NCBI GenBank assembly: GCA_900471485.1
Contig: UCEU01000031.1
Location: 1 to 38,372 of the forward strand
Origin: Hyphomicrobiales bacterium
Lineage (GTDB): Bacteria; Pseudomonadota; Alphaproteobacteria; Rhizobiales; Rhizobiaceae
Length of the DNA stretch: 38,372 bases
Direction of reading: 5' to 3'
A program made the translations under genes and the position numbers. This document shows, piece by piece, positions 23,714 through 32,590 of this stretch. The first letter of the stretch is position 1, and each line of letters starts with the position of its first letter. The notes under the pieces were generated by a model. That model searched no databases. It had not been told where the DNA came from and was given only the letters and a program-made list of their open reading frames with translations.

Positions 23714-25876
23714 ATGTTGAACGTAGCGCTAGAGACTTCAAGCGGCACGCCGCTTCAGACATTCAAGACGGCGTTCAAATCCGTGGCCGCGTTCTACGGC
23801 CGTCCGAGCTCCGATACCGTCCTCTTCTCCGGCCTGCCGGACGAGGTGACGGAATCGCTGGAGACGGATGACGTCGAGCGCATCGCCGAGCGCATCGGCC
23901 TGCAGGTCATCCGGCACGGCGAGCGTGAATGTCGCCTGGGCAACTTCGATTGCCCGGCGATCGTCTCATTCGCCGATGGCGGCGTCCTGCCGCTGCTCGA
24001 AGTGGCGGAAGACGGCTCCTACGTCATCGATATCGTGCCGATCGCCGGCAGCCCGCTCAGGCTCACCCGCGCCGAACTGATGGCGCTGCGGCCGCAGACC
24101 GCCTTCGCCTTCACGCTGTTTTACCAGAACGCCTCGGAAGAGGCGCTGGTCGGCAATGCGGTGGAGATCGAGAAGCGCCACTGGCTGGCCACCACGCTTC
24201 GGCCCTACTGGCGCACCTATGTCCGCGTCATGGTCGCCGCGCTCTTCATCAACCTGATCGCGCTCGGCTCGCCGCTGTTCACCATGAACGTCTACGACCG
24301 GGTGCTGCCTAACAAGGCGATCCCGACGCTCTGGGTTCTCGCCGCTGGCATCACGCTCGCCTACCTCTTCGATTTCCTGCTGAAGACCGCGCGCTCGTCG
24401 CTGATCGATTATGCCGGCCGCAAGGCCGATCTGCGGCTGTCGCAGATGATCTTCGACAAGGTGCTGAACTCGACGCTCGCCTCGCGGCCGATGTCGACGG
24501 GCGAATATGCCAACCGCGTGACCCAGTATGAATTCGTGCGCGAGTTTTTCACCTCGAACACCATCGGCGTCGTCATCGACAGCCTGTTCGTCTTCGTCTT
24601 CCTGATCGTGATCTACCTGATCTCGGGCTGGCTGGTGGTCATCCCGGCGGTCGCCTTCCTGCTCTCGGTCGTGATCGGCCTCTACGCGCAGGCCGCCATC
24701 GGCAAGCGCATGGCCACCGCTGCCAACGAAGCCTCGCGCCGCCAGTCGCTGCTGGTCGAGACCATCTCCACGATCGAAACCCTGAAGAGCCTGCGCGCCG
24801 AGGCCACCATGCTGCGCCGCTGGCACGAGCTCACCAAATATTCGAGCCGCACCAGCGAGGATATCAAGCACGTCTCGACTAATGCCATCAACATGACGAT
24901 GTTCGTGCAGCAGATGGTGAGCGTCCTCATCGTCATTGCCGGCACCTCCGAGTTCTCGGAGGGCCGCATCGCCATGGGCGCGATCGTCGCCACCGTGATG
25001 CTGGCGAGCCGCGCCGGCGCGCCGCTCGGCCAGATCGCCATGACGCTGGCGCGCTTCCGCCAGGCCACCACGTCGCTGCGCATCCTCGACAAGATCATGG
25101 AGCAGCCGGACGATCGTCCCTCCACAGTGGGCTTCGTCAACCGCGAGATCGCCCGCGGCTCCTTCAGCTTCCAGGATGTCTCCTTCCAGTATCCGGGCTC
25201 CGATTATCCCGTCATCAACAAGCTCTCCTTCAGCGTCGCTCCCGGCGAGCGCGTCGGCATCATCGGCCGCATCGGCTCCGGAAAGACCACGCTCGGCCGC
25301 CTGCTCGATGGCCTGTTCCAGCCCTCCGGCGGCCGCGTGCTGATCGATGGCGTCGATATCCGCCAGTATCACATGGCCGAGGTGCGCGCCGCCGTGGCCG
25401 TCGCCGGCCAGTCGTCCGATCTCTTCTCCGGTACCGTCAAGGAGAACCTGTTGATCGGCCGCGCCGATGCCAGCGACGAGGAACTGCTCGAGGTCGCCCG
25501 CATGACTGGCGTCGACGAGTTCGTCGGCAACCACCCGCGCGGCTTCGACATGCCGGTGGGTGAGCGCGGCACCAACCTCTCCAGCGGCCAGAAGCAGGCG
25601 CTCACCATCGCCCGCCTGCTGCTGACCAAGCCGAAGATCGTCTTCCTCGACGAGCCCTCGGGCGCCATGGATCTCGCCACCGAGCGTCACCTGATCGCCC
25701 GCCTGTCGAAGGCATTTACCCGCGACACGACGCTCCTGATCGCCACGCATCGTTTCAGCATGCTCGAACTGGTGGACCGCCTGATCGTCGTCGACAAGGG
25801 CCGCATCATCGCCGATGGGCCGAAGCAGGCCGTCATCGAGGCCATGCAGCGCAAGCCGGCGGGGCCGCAGGCATGA
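23714..25876 (+). CDS. Type I secretion permease/ATPase (HlyB/LapB type)
   Basis: Inner-membrane ABC exporter. The N-terminal 135 residues resemble a C39 peptidase-like domain without an evident catalytic Cys-His pair, as in HlyB and LapB exporters of unprocessed RTX proteins. A six-helix membrane domain (about 165-460) is followed by the ATPase: Walker A GRIGSGKTT (518-526), signature LSSGQ (622-626), Walker B IVFLDEP (642-648) and H-loop His679. Length (720 aa) fits the LssB/LapB subfamily. It follows the TolC gene by 18 bases and overlaps the adaptor gene by four (ATGA). The substrate is almost certainly the giant RTX adhesin encoded just upstream, which carries a matching T1SS target domain. 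Confidence 0.94.
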   Translation: MLNVALETSSGTPLQTFKTAFKSVAAFYGRPSSDTVLFSGLPDEVTESLETDDVERIAERIGLQVIRHGERECRLGNFDCPAIVSFADGGVLPLLEVAEDGSYVIDIVPIAGSPLRLTRAELMALRPQTAFAFTLFYQNASEEALVGNAVEIEKRHWLATTLRPYWRTYVRVMVAALFINLIALGSPLFTMNVYDRVLPNKAIPTLWVLAAGITLAYLFDFLLKTARSSLIDYAGRKADLRLSQMIFDKVLNSTLASRPMSTGEYANRVTQYEFVREFFTSNTIGVVIDSLFVFVFLIVIYLISGWLVVIPAVAFLLSVVIGLYAQAAIGKRMATAANEASRRQSLLVETISTIETLKSLRAEATMLRRWHELTKYSSRTSEDIKHVSTNAINMTMFVQQMVSVLIVIAGTSEFSEGRIAMGAIVATVMLASRAGAPLGQIAMTLARFRQATTSLRILDKIMEQPDDRPSTVGFVNREIARGSFSFQDVSFQYPGSDYPVINKLSFSVAPGERVGIIGRIGSGKTTLGRLLDGLFQPSGGRVLIDGVDIRQYHMAEVRAAVAVAGQSSDLFSGTVKENLLIGRADASDEELLEVARMTGVDEFVGNHPRGFDMPVGERGTNLSSGQKQALTIARLLLTKPKIVFLDEPSGAMDLATERHLIARLSKAFTRDTTLLIATHRFSMLELVDRLIVVDKGRIIADGPKQAVIEAMQRKPAGPQA

Positions 25877-27162
25877 GCAACCAGGTCGACAACCCGCCGT
25901 TCCTCGCCCGCGCCATCCTCGCTCTGGTGGCGCTCGTCATCGCGAGCTTCCTTGCCTGGGCGGCGATCGCCGATGTCAACGAGATCGCCCGCGGCGAGGG
26001 CAAGGTCATTCCCGTCTCCAAGACGCAGATCATCCAGTCGTCGGAACCCGGCGTCGTGCAGCAGATCGCGGTCGTTCTCGGCCAGGTCGTGCGCAAGGGG
26101 CAGTTGCTCGTCCAGCTCGACAACACGACGACGACCTCGACGCTCGGCGAATCCGTCGCCAAGGCCCGCGCGCTCGGCGCCAAGGTCGCCCGCCTCAAGC
26201 TGGAAGAAGCCGGCCAGTACGACGCGCCTTTCGTCTGCCCGCAGGATATCCTCGCCGTCGCCAAGGATGTTTGCGCCAACGAGGAACAGCTCTTCGCCGC
26301 CGATCGCGCCAGCTATCAGAACAAGCTCGGCGTGTTGAAGGAGCGCGTGCGTCAGCGCGACAATGAACTCAGCGAAGCCCACGCCAACATCGATCGCTTG
26401 GAAGAAAACATCGACGGCGCCCAGCGCCAGTACGATCTCATCAGCCCGCTCGCCAAGAAGAAGCTCGTGGCCGAGACCGAGGTGCTGAAGACCGAGCGCG
26501 AACTCAAGGACCAGCAGGGCCAGCTCAAGGTCTATCAGGAGAGCATCGATCGGCTGGAGGCTGCTGTGCAGGAAGCCAAGCTGCAGCTCGGCGATCTCGC
26601 GCTCGAACTGCGCCAGCAGGCCCTGACCGACAAGGCGCAGGCGCTGGCCGAGCTCTCCGTCGTCGACGAAACCATCCGCGGTGCCTCCGATCGCGTCAAG
26701 CGCACCGATATCCGCTCGCCTGTCGATGGCATCGTCAACACGCTCGAGGTCAACACCATCGGCGCCTATGTCGATCCCGGCCGCGTCATCGCCGGCATCG
26801 TTCCGACCGCCGATACGCTGCTTGTCGAAGCCAAGATCTCGCCGCGCGACGTCGCTTTCGTCCGTCGCGGCCAGCCGGCCATCGTCAAGGTCAGCGCCTA
26901 CGACTTCTCCATCTTCGGCGGGCTGGAAGGCACCGTCGAGAACATCTCGGCCGACAGCCTCGTCGAGAAGGAGAAGGGCGAGACCTATTATCTCGTGCAG
27001 GTGAAGACGGAGCGCTCGGAACTCGAGCGCAACGGCAAATCCTATCCCATCATCCCCGGCATGGTCGCCTCCGTCGAAATCATGACGGGCAGCAAGACCG
27101 TGCTCAGCTATCTCATGAAGCCCATCAACAAGGCGCGCTCGGAAGCGCTGACGGAGCGATAG
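25873..27162 (+). CDS. HlyD-family periplasmic adaptor of the T1SS
   Basis: Membrane-fusion protein linking the ABC exporter to the TolC channel. One N-terminal membrane helix (about residues 10-33) leads into a lipoyl/barrel-sandwich half (GEGKVIPVSKTQIIQSSEPGVV) and long coiled-coil helices (about 130-265, rich in Glu, Lys, Gln and Leu). The second lipoyl half (TDIRSPVDGIVNTLEVNTIG) and beta-barrel region follow, ending with GMVASVEIMTGSKTVLSYLMKPI, the usual HlyD C-terminus. Length (429 aa) is normal. The start ATG overlaps the ABC gene stop as ATGA, and the stop TAG abuts the next ATG, so the three genes are translationally coupled. Confidence 0.94.
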   Translation: MSNQVDNPPFLARAILALVALVIASFLAWAAIADVNEIARGEGKVIPVSKTQIIQSSEPGVVQQIAVVLGQVVRKGQLLVQLDNTTTTSTLGESVAKARALGAKVARLKLEEAGQYDAPFVCPQDILAVAKDVCANEEQLFAADRASYQNKLGVLKERVRQRDNELSEAHANIDRLEENIDGAQRQYDLISPLAKKKLVAETEVLKTERELKDQQGQLKVYQESIDRLEAAVQEAKLQLGDLALELRQQALTDKAQALAELSVVDETIRGASDRVKRTDIRSPVDGIVNTLEVNTIGAYVDPGRVIAGIVPTADTLLVEAKISPRDVAFVRRGQPAIVKVSAYDFSIFGGLEGTVENISADSLVEKEKGETYYLVQVKTERSELERNGKSYPIIPGMVASVEIMTGSKTVLSYLMKPINKARSEALTER

Positions 27163-27822
27163 ATGCTGATTGCCAAGCCTGGCAGCACCGCGATACCGGA
27201 CAGCGATCTCCTTGATGAGGGGCTGCCGGAGATCGATGCCGGCGAGATCGAGCCGCGCTTCCGCGCCGTGGTCGGGCGTGGTGGCGAGCGCCGTGGCATC
27301 CGCCTGGAGCGCATCTACTGGGATGGCCTCGGCCGCATGTCGGCATCGGGGCGCATGTCGACCTCCGACCTCGTGCACTACACCGCATCGCAGATGCCGG
27401 AATCGGGCAATCTCGCCTCGCTGCTGCGCGTGCTCAGCCTCAAATGGGCGTTGCGCCGGCTGGATACGGTGGAAGACATTTCATCGCTGGCCAACGTCAA
27501 TGCCATCATCCAGGCCTCGCCGTCGCCGACCATCCTTCTGACGCGCGACAGGAAGGTGCAGCTGTTCAACGAGCCTTTCCTCTCGATGCTGCGCCAGCGC
27601 CTGCCGATGGGCAATGCCGAGCAGCTGACCAGGGGCCTGCGGTTCTCGATCGATACGCAGATCGACGAAGCGCTGGAAACGCTTGGCCGCAACAAGGGCA
27701 AGACGCTCAACACCGGCTTCACGATCACCGTGGGATCGATGACGATGAAGGGCCAGATCAACCTCGCGCTGGCGCCGACCCATGAGAAGCCGATGCTGAT
27801 CGGCTATATCTCCCGCTACTGA
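27163..27822 (+). CDS. Ribbon-helix-helix / PAS-like fusion protein, last gene of T1SS operon
   Basis: A 219-residue protein with an unusual layout. Residues about 40-100 match a ribbon-helix-helix domain of the RHH_4 kind (RRGIRLERIYWDGLGRM, then a helix, then GNLASLLRVLSLKWAL). Residues about 109-215 look like a PAS domain (NVNAIIQASPSPTILLTRD, KVQLFNEPFLSML, and closing beta strands to IGYISRY). No signal peptide or membrane segment is seen, so it is cytoplasmic. A DNA-binding protein with a sensory domain, made from the same mRNA as the secretion machinery, could report on or regulate adhesin export (inference). Its ATG begins immediately after the adaptor stop codon. I do not know a characterised homologue. 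Confidence 0.72.
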   Translation: MLIAKPGSTAIPDSDLLDEGLPEIDAGEIEPRFRAVVGRGGERRGIRLERIYWDGLGRMSASGRMSTSDLVHYTASQMPESGNLASLLRVLSLKWALRRLDTVEDISSLANVNAIIQASPSPTILLTRDRKVQLFNEPFLSMLRQRLPMGNAEQLTRGLRFSIDTQIDEALETLGRNKGKTLNTGFTITVGSMTMKGQINLALAPTHEKPMLIGYISRY

Positions 27823-28458
27823 TCAGCTGCGCTGCAGCGCCAGATGCGCTCCGAGGCCGACGAGCGTCGCGCCGCCCAGTCGCCGTACCAGCCGCTGCGC
27901 CGAAGTCGAGCGCCGCAGCCTGCCGATCACCGCGCCCGCCAGGAACACGCAGACGATATCGGCGGATGAAAAGATCACGTTGACGATCGTGCCGAGGATC
28001 ACGAACTGCAGCCAGACCGGGAAACCGGCCGATGCGTCGATGAACTGCGGCAGGAAGGCGAAGAAGAAGATCGCCGTCTTCGGGTTCAGCACGTCGATCA
28101 TGAAGCTCTCGAACAGCGCCCGCCGCCCGGATTTCGGCTCCGTGCCGGGCAGGGCGGCGGTCTCGCCTTCCTGCTTGCCGCGAAACAGCGAGATACCCAG
28201 CCACACGAGATAGGCTGCGCCGATCAGCTTCACCGCCATGTAGAGCATTGGCACCGCGTGGAACAGGATCGAAAGGCCGGCGGCCGCCGCCGCCACATGC
28301 ACGTAGCAGCCGAGATGAATGCCGAGCGCCGCCATGAACCCCGCACGTCGACCCCGCGCCATGGTCTGCGCTGCCGCATAAAGCATGGCAGGACCTGGCA
28401 TGTAGGCGAAAAGCGTCGTGGTGATGAAGAAGCTGATCAGTAGTTCGGCGGATGGCAT
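27823..28458 (-). CDS. LysE/RhtB-family amino-acid exporter
   Basis: Inner-membrane exporter of about 211 residues with five to six hydrophobic segments. Family features: an N-terminal FFITTTLFAYMPGPAMLYAAAQTMARGRRAG, where PGP is the usual signature, then IKLIGAAYLVWLGISLFR-like helices and NPKTAIFFFAFLPQFID. Such proteins export amino acids such as homoserine, threonine or lysine, or related metabolites; the substrate here is unknown. The longest frame starts at 28524, but ATG 28458 has GGGGGGAA just upstream. Its stop codon is back to back with that of the RHH/PAS gene (TGATCA). It seems unrelated to the adhesin system although it lies inside the cluster. Confidence 0.9.
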   Translation of the reverse strand: MPSAELLISFFITTTLFAYMPGPAMLYAAAQTMARGRRAGFMAALGIHLGCYVHVAAAAAGLSILFHAVPMLYMAVKLIGAAYLVWLGISLFRGKQEGETAALPGTEPKSGRRALFESFMIDVLNPKTAIFFFAFLPQFIDASAGFPVWLQFVILGTIVNVIFSSADIVCVFLAGAVIGRLRRSTSAQRLVRRLGGATLVGLGAHLALQRS

Positions 28459-28584
28459 CGTTTCCCCCCATTCAAGTGCTAAGCCGTTGATATCAGGCCG
28501 CGCTTGATCTGCATAGCGGATCAAGGAGAGACTTTGTCGGCCGGTCCGGACGCCGCGTGGGCGATCCGGAAAGGCCCCTTTGCG

Positions 28585-29550
28585 TCAGAAGGCGACGCCT
28601 TCGCCGGGCGCGACCTTCTCGATCGGCATGGCGGCCGCCAGCTGCTTCGTCCCGACACGCGAGCCGTGCAGGTAGCCCTTGCCGTTGGCGATCGAGTAGA
28701 GCGGCTGGTAGTCGGGCAGGCGGGTGTCGGCCAGCACCTCGTCGCGCATGTTGTCGAGAATGAACCGGCTGCCGCCGACCGAGACGGACAGCACGGCGTG
28801 ATAGAAGCGGCGCTTCTGGTCGAACAGCACGACCACGGCCATGTCCTTGAGGTCGACGCCCTCGGCATTCAGCGCCGCCATCTTCAGGATTGCGAAATCC
28901 TCGCAGTCGCCCTGCTGGCGCGACAGCGTCTCGGATGGCTTTGCCCAGTAGTCGGGCTGGCCATAGGTGTCGATGTCGCGGCGGTAGCGGATGCTGTGGT
29001 TGACCGTCGCGTTGACGGCATTGAGCTTGTCGCGGATCGATGCCTGCGCCGTGCGCGTGAAGGCCGCCTTGATCGCGGTCGCGGCTTCACATTTGCCCTT
29101 GGCGCAACCGATCGCCGAGCCGCTGTTCATTTCTGCGAGCGACGGCGCGAGCTTTTTCAGCGCCGCGAGCTTCTTGAACGGGATGGCGACTGTGCCGAAA
29201 ACGGCGCTGTCGGAGCGAGTGGCGGTGACAGCCGGGCGCGTCGCCGGCCTGATCGATGCCGTGCTCTCAGGCGACCACGAGGCCGGCTGGACGAAAGACG
29301 ACATGTCGACCAAACTCATCGCCCGCACGATGCCGTCGGCTGCAGCGCCGACCAATGCGGCGACACCGGCAAGGCTGCCGGTCTGCGCCAGCGTCCGTGC
29401 CGGAATGGCGGAGAAAATTGGCGGGTAGGCGGCGCCCGTGAGCTGCGCTGAGCGAAGCGCGCCGGCCTGTGCGAAACCGCAGGCGGACAGGGCCATGACA
29501 AGGGCCGAAGTCAGGGAAGCAAGTCTTCTTGTTATTCTTGCGGGCTTCAT
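28585..29550 (-). CDS. Periplasmic transglutaminase-like cysteine protease (BTLCP, LapG-like)
   Basis: A 321-residue exported protease-fold protein of the BTLCP (Peptidase_C93/DUF920) family that includes LapG. A signal peptide (about residues 1-29, ending FAQA) is followed by a Pro/Ala-rich linker and the catalytic domain (about 140-290). The triad is visible: Cys216 in QGDCEDFA, His251 in YHAVL, Asp266 in ILDN. The segment DIDTYGQPDYWAKPSETL just before the cysteine corresponds to the calcium-binding region of LapG. LapG cuts LapA-type adhesins after a di-alanine to free them from the cell, so the RTX adhesin here is the obvious substrate candidate. Rhizobia also carry other BTLCP proteins of unknown role, so the pairing is inferred from neighbourhood. 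Confidence 0.85.
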   Translation of the reverse strand: MKPARITRRLASLTSALVMALSACGFAQAGALRSAQLTGAAYPPIFSAIPARTLAQTGSLAGVAALVGAAADGIVRAMSLVDMSSFVQPASWSPESTASIRPATRPAVTATRSDSAVFGTVAIPFKKLAALKKLAPSLAEMNSGSAIGCAKGKCEAATAIKAAFTRTAQASIRDKLNAVNATVNHSIRYRRDIDTYGQPDYWAKPSETLSRQQGDCEDFAILKMAALNAEGVDLKDMAVVVLFDQKRRFYHAVLSVSVGGSRFILDNMRDEVLADTRLPDYQPLYSIANGKGYLHGSRVGTKQLAAAMPIEKVAPGEGVAF

Positions 29551-29782
29551 GTCGATCGTCTCTCCGTGATGGAGGGAAGATTACAAATAACCTATAAAAA
29601 TCAGGTATTTAAACGTAGATAAGTATTCCGGAATTTATCGGATCGAATACGCATAAAATTTTAGTTTTGCCGTCAACCAAGTTTGGGGGAAGGGTTTGCT
29701 TTCGGCCGTCGCCTGTGCAGATATGAAGCCCACGAAAAGCCTGCGTTTCAGGCGTATTTTGAGTTCGGGGGAACAGGTGAGA

Positions 29783-31024
29783 GTGCATCGGATCGCGCGC
29801 GGGGAGCGCGGGCATGGTTTACTTCAGCAAGCCGCAAAGCCGCTTTTCAATGCCGCCGCTTCGCTTGGGCGTTTCCGGGGGCTCTCGGCATCGGCGCTTC
29901 TGCTCCTCTGCGGCACACTTGCCGCCTGTCAGTCCGATGTCGATGGCGTCGCCAGAAACGTCAAGACGAACGACATCAAGCCGCCATCGACGGAGGTCGA
30001 GGAAAGCTACGGAGATACCGGTGCGGAAATCACCCTGCTGCTGCCCAAATCCGGCAGCGGTCTCTACGAAGGTGCGGCCCGTGACGTGCGCGATGGCATG
30101 GCGCTCGGCGTCGGCGAGCTCGGCAACAGCCAGGTCTTCGTCAAGGTCATCGATGTCTCCGGCGGTGCCGGCGCGGCCGCAACTGCGGTGAGTGCTGCGA
30201 AGGCGAGGGGATCGACCCTGCTCGTCAGCTACGCCTCGCCGGCCGTCACGTCGGCCATCGCCTCGCTGCCGGCCGATCAGCGCCCGCCGCTCGTCAATCT
30301 CGGCGCGCCCGTTCCCGCCGGCGCCGGCAATGTCTACAATCTCGTCTCCGACGAAGTCGACAGCGCCATCGAAGGCGCGCGTGCCGCTGCCGCAAGCGGC
30401 CACAAGAAGGTCATGGCCTTCGCCCAGGCCGACTTCTCGCCCGCGTCCGAAAATCGCCTCTCCAGCGCCATCCGTGCATCCGGCGGCACTTGGGTCGGTA
30501 TCGCTCGCTACGATCTGACCGATGCGTCGGCCTCCGATGCCGTGCAGAAGAGCAGGGCGCTGCTGCAGGGCGCCGATACGGTGCTGATTCTCGGCAAGAG
30601 CGCCATCGTCACAACGGTGGCCGGCGCGTTGAAGGCGGGCGGACAGCCGAACCTCAGCTTCGTCGGTACCAGTGCCTGGCCGCAGCAGACCTGGTCGAAC
30701 GCCTCGGTCAACGGCACGCTGATCGCCCGCGTCGAGCCCGATGGTGCCGGCATGATCGGCGCCCGCTACAAGCTTCACTACAAGCGCACGCTCACAGACG
30801 ATGCGGCCTATGGCTACGACGCCGTCGCCATCGCCTCCGGCATCGTCAGGACCAAGGGTCCGGAAGCGATGACATCGGAGACGCTGACCAGCAAGGTCGG
30901 CTTCCATGGTGTCACCGGCGTCTTCCGCCTGACGCCGGGCGGCTCCGTCGAGCGAAAGCTCAGCCTCTACGCCATCTCAGGCGGTAAGCTGAACCTGCTC
31001 GGCGCAGCCTCTGCCTCGTTCTAG
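29783..31024 (+). CDS. Penicillin-binding-protein activator-like lipoprotein (LpoA-like fold)
   Basis: A lipoprotein with a type I periplasmic-binding-protein fold. The lipobox LAAC (Cys49 from the chosen start) follows a hydrophobic stretch SASALLLLCGT. The mature part begins with a QSDVDG segment, then EITLLLPKSGSGLYEGAARDVRDGMALG, a typical first strand and helix of the fold, and continues with HKKVMAFAQADFSPA and DTVLILGKSAIV. Homologues are annotated as PBP activators (LpoA-like), outer-membrane lipoproteins that stimulate peptidoglycan synthases; an amino-acid ABC-type binding role is less likely. The frame opens at a TTG at 29696. GTG 29783, 10 bases after GGGGGA, is preferred, with GTG 29777 an alternative. 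The start remains uncertain. Confidence 0.78.
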   Translation: MHRIARGERGHGLLQQAAKPLFNAAASLGRFRGLSASALLLLCGTLAACQSDVDGVARNVKTNDIKPPSTEVEESYGDTGAEITLLLPKSGSGLYEGAARDVRDGMALGVGELGNSQVFVKVIDVSGGAGAAATAVSAAKARGSTLLVSYASPAVTSAIASLPADQRPPLVNLGAPVPAGAGNVYNLVSDEVDSAIEGARAAAASGHKKVMAFAQADFSPASENRLSSAIRASGGTWVGIARYDLTDASASDAVQKSRALLQGADTVLILGKSAIVTTVAGALKAGGQPNLSFVGTSAWPQQTWSNASVNGTLIARVEPDGAGMIGARYKLHYKRTLTDDAAYGYDAVAIASGIVRTKGPEAMTSETLTSKVGFHGVTGVFRLTPGGSVERKLSLYAISGGKLNLLGAASASF

Positions 31025-31031
31025 AGCAAAA

Positions 31032-31055
31032 GCCGCGGCAGCTCGATGCCGCGGC
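31032..31055. terminator. Terminator between convergent genes
   Basis: Two copies of the self-complementary GCCGCGGC form an 8-bp stem around 8 bases, eight bases after the lipoprotein stop and just before the convergent ABC-F stop. A short CTCTTCT follows on the plus side and AAA precedes it, so it may work in both directions. Confidence 0.65.
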
Positions 31056-31063
31056 CTCTTCTG

Positions 31064-32590
31064 TCACACCATACCTGACGCGGACGCGAAGAACGCCTCC
31101 GGGCTCTCGACCTCGACCAGCCGCTTCCTGTCGATCACCCAGAAGCGGTTGCCGACGGTGCGGATGAAGCTGCGGTCGTGCGACACCAGGAGGCAGGTCG
31201 CCTGCTGCGCCATCAGCTCCGCCTCCAAGGCTTCCTGGCCCTCGATATCGAGATGGTTGGTCGGTTCGTCGAGCAGGTAGAAGTTCGGATTGGCGAGCCG
31301 CAGCGCCAGCATGCCGAGCCGCGCCTTCTGCCCGCCGGACAAGCGGCCGATCGGCTTTTCCTGCATCTCCACGCTCATGCCGGCGCCCGCCAGCAGCGAC
31401 CGCGCGCGGGCGTCACCCAGATCGAAGCGCCGCAGGATCATCCGCATCGGCGTCTCCTGGTCCTTGAGGTCGCCGAGCGCCTGGTCGCCATAGCCGAGCA
31501 CCACCGAAGGCGTCACCTTGATGCCTTCGGTGCCGTCGCCGGACGCCTCGATCGCGCGGCGCAGCATCGAGACCAGCCGCGTCTTGCCGGCGCCGTTTTC
31601 GCCGAGCAGCACGATCCGGTCGCCCTGGCAGAGAAACTGCCTGCCGGTGCGAAACAGAACCCGCCCGTCCGGCGTCGTCACCTCGGCATCTTCAAGCGTC
31701 ACCAGCACCTTGGCATGCGTGCCACGATTGGCGAGCCGGATGGCGCCGGCCGAGCGTTCGAGATGCGCGGGCTTTGCCGCATCCTCCAGCTTGTCGGCGC
31801 GTTGCTTCAGCTGCTTTGTCTTGACCACGAGCAGGTCGCTGCCGGAGTTGATGCCGATATTGTTGAGCTTTGCCGCCTGCTGGCGCAGCTGCTGCGCCGT
31901 CTTCATGTCGCGCTGGTAGCGCCGCTCGTCCGCGGCGTCGGTCTCGTCGAGTGCCGCCCGTGCCCTGGTATAGCCGAGCGCGAAGACGGGCGAGCGTTCC
32001 GGGCGCAGGAACAGCGTGCGGTTGGTCGTCGCATCCAGAAAGGCGCGGTCGTGGCTGGCGATGACAACGGGCGTGTCGCGCGGCAGCCCGTTCACCCATC
32101 CCTCCAGCCTTGCGATCTTGCCGAGATCGAGATGGTTGGTCGGCTCGTCGAGCATCAGTACGTCGGGTTCTGTCACAGAGACGCACGCCAGCATCGCCAG
32201 CCGCTGCCAGCCGCCGCTGAGCTGACCGACCGGCCGTTCGCGCAAGAGATCGGGCACATCGAGCGCGTCGAGCACGATGTGCACCCGCCAGCTCTCGTTC
32301 TCCTGCTGGTCCAGGGGCAGTGCCTGCAGCACCGCCTGGTGAAACGGCACGCCGGCAAGTGCTGCCGGCACGTCCTGCTCGACATGGCCGATCGTCAGCC
32401 CGCGCGAGCGCGTCACCTCGCCCTCCGTCGCCTCCATCGTGCCGGCGATGGCGCGCAGCAGCGTCGACTTGCCCCGCCCGTTGGCGGCCACGAGGCCGAT
32501 GCGGTCGCCTGCGTTGATGGTCAGATCGAGGTTGGAGAACAGCGGCCTGGAGAGGGAGACGCCGAGATTGCGGATATTGATAAGGGTCAT
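31064..32590 (-). CDS. ABC-F family ATPase
   Basis: A soluble protein with two ABC ATPase domains and no membrane segment, the ABC-F layout. First domain: Walker A AANGRGKSTLL (Lys41), signature LSGGWQR, Walker B VLMLDEPTNHLDLG. Second domain: Walker A GENGAGKTRLV, signature LSGGQKAR, Walker B FYLLDEPTNHLDIE. A charged linker (about 215-290, RYQRDMKTAQQLRQQAAKLN) joins them and would reach the ribosomal E site. ABC-F proteins act on ribosomes as translation factors or protect against ribosome-targeting antibiotics; which applies here is not evident. The ribosome-binding site is weak (GGAAG 15 bases upstream), and the 235-base leader contains a short ORF and pairing segments that suggest translational control. 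Confidence 0.92.
   Translation of the reverse strand: MTLINIRNLGVSLSRPLFSNLDLTINAGDRIGLVAANGRGKSTLLRAIAGTMEATEGEVTRSRGLTIGHVEQDVPAALAGVPFHQAVLQALPLDQQENESWRVHIVLDALDVPDLLRERPVGQLSGGWQRLAMLACVSVTEPDVLMLDEPTNHLDLGKIARLEGWVNGLPRDTPVVIASHDRAFLDATTNRTLFLRPERSPVFALGYTRARAALDETDAADERRYQRDMKTAQQLRQQAAKLNNIGINSGSDLLVVKTKQLKQRADKLEDAAKPAHLERSAGAIRLANRGTHAKVLVTLEDAEVTTPDGRVLFRTGRQFLCQGDRIVLLGENGAGKTRLVSMLRRAIEASGDGTEGIKVTPSVVLGYGDQALGDLKDQETPMRMILRRFDLGDARARSLLAGAGMSVEMQEKPIGRLSGGQKARLGMLALRLANPNFYLLDEPTNHLDIEGQEALEAELMAQQATCLLVSHDRSFIRTVGNRFWVIDRKRLVEVESPEAFFASASGMV

Noticed and set aside
29551..29695. AT-rich imperfect repeats between the LapG-like and lipoprotein genes
   Set aside because: Short matches such as ACCT/AGGT and TTCCGGAA are present, but none forms a convincing operator or hairpin; it is simply treated as a divergent promoter region.
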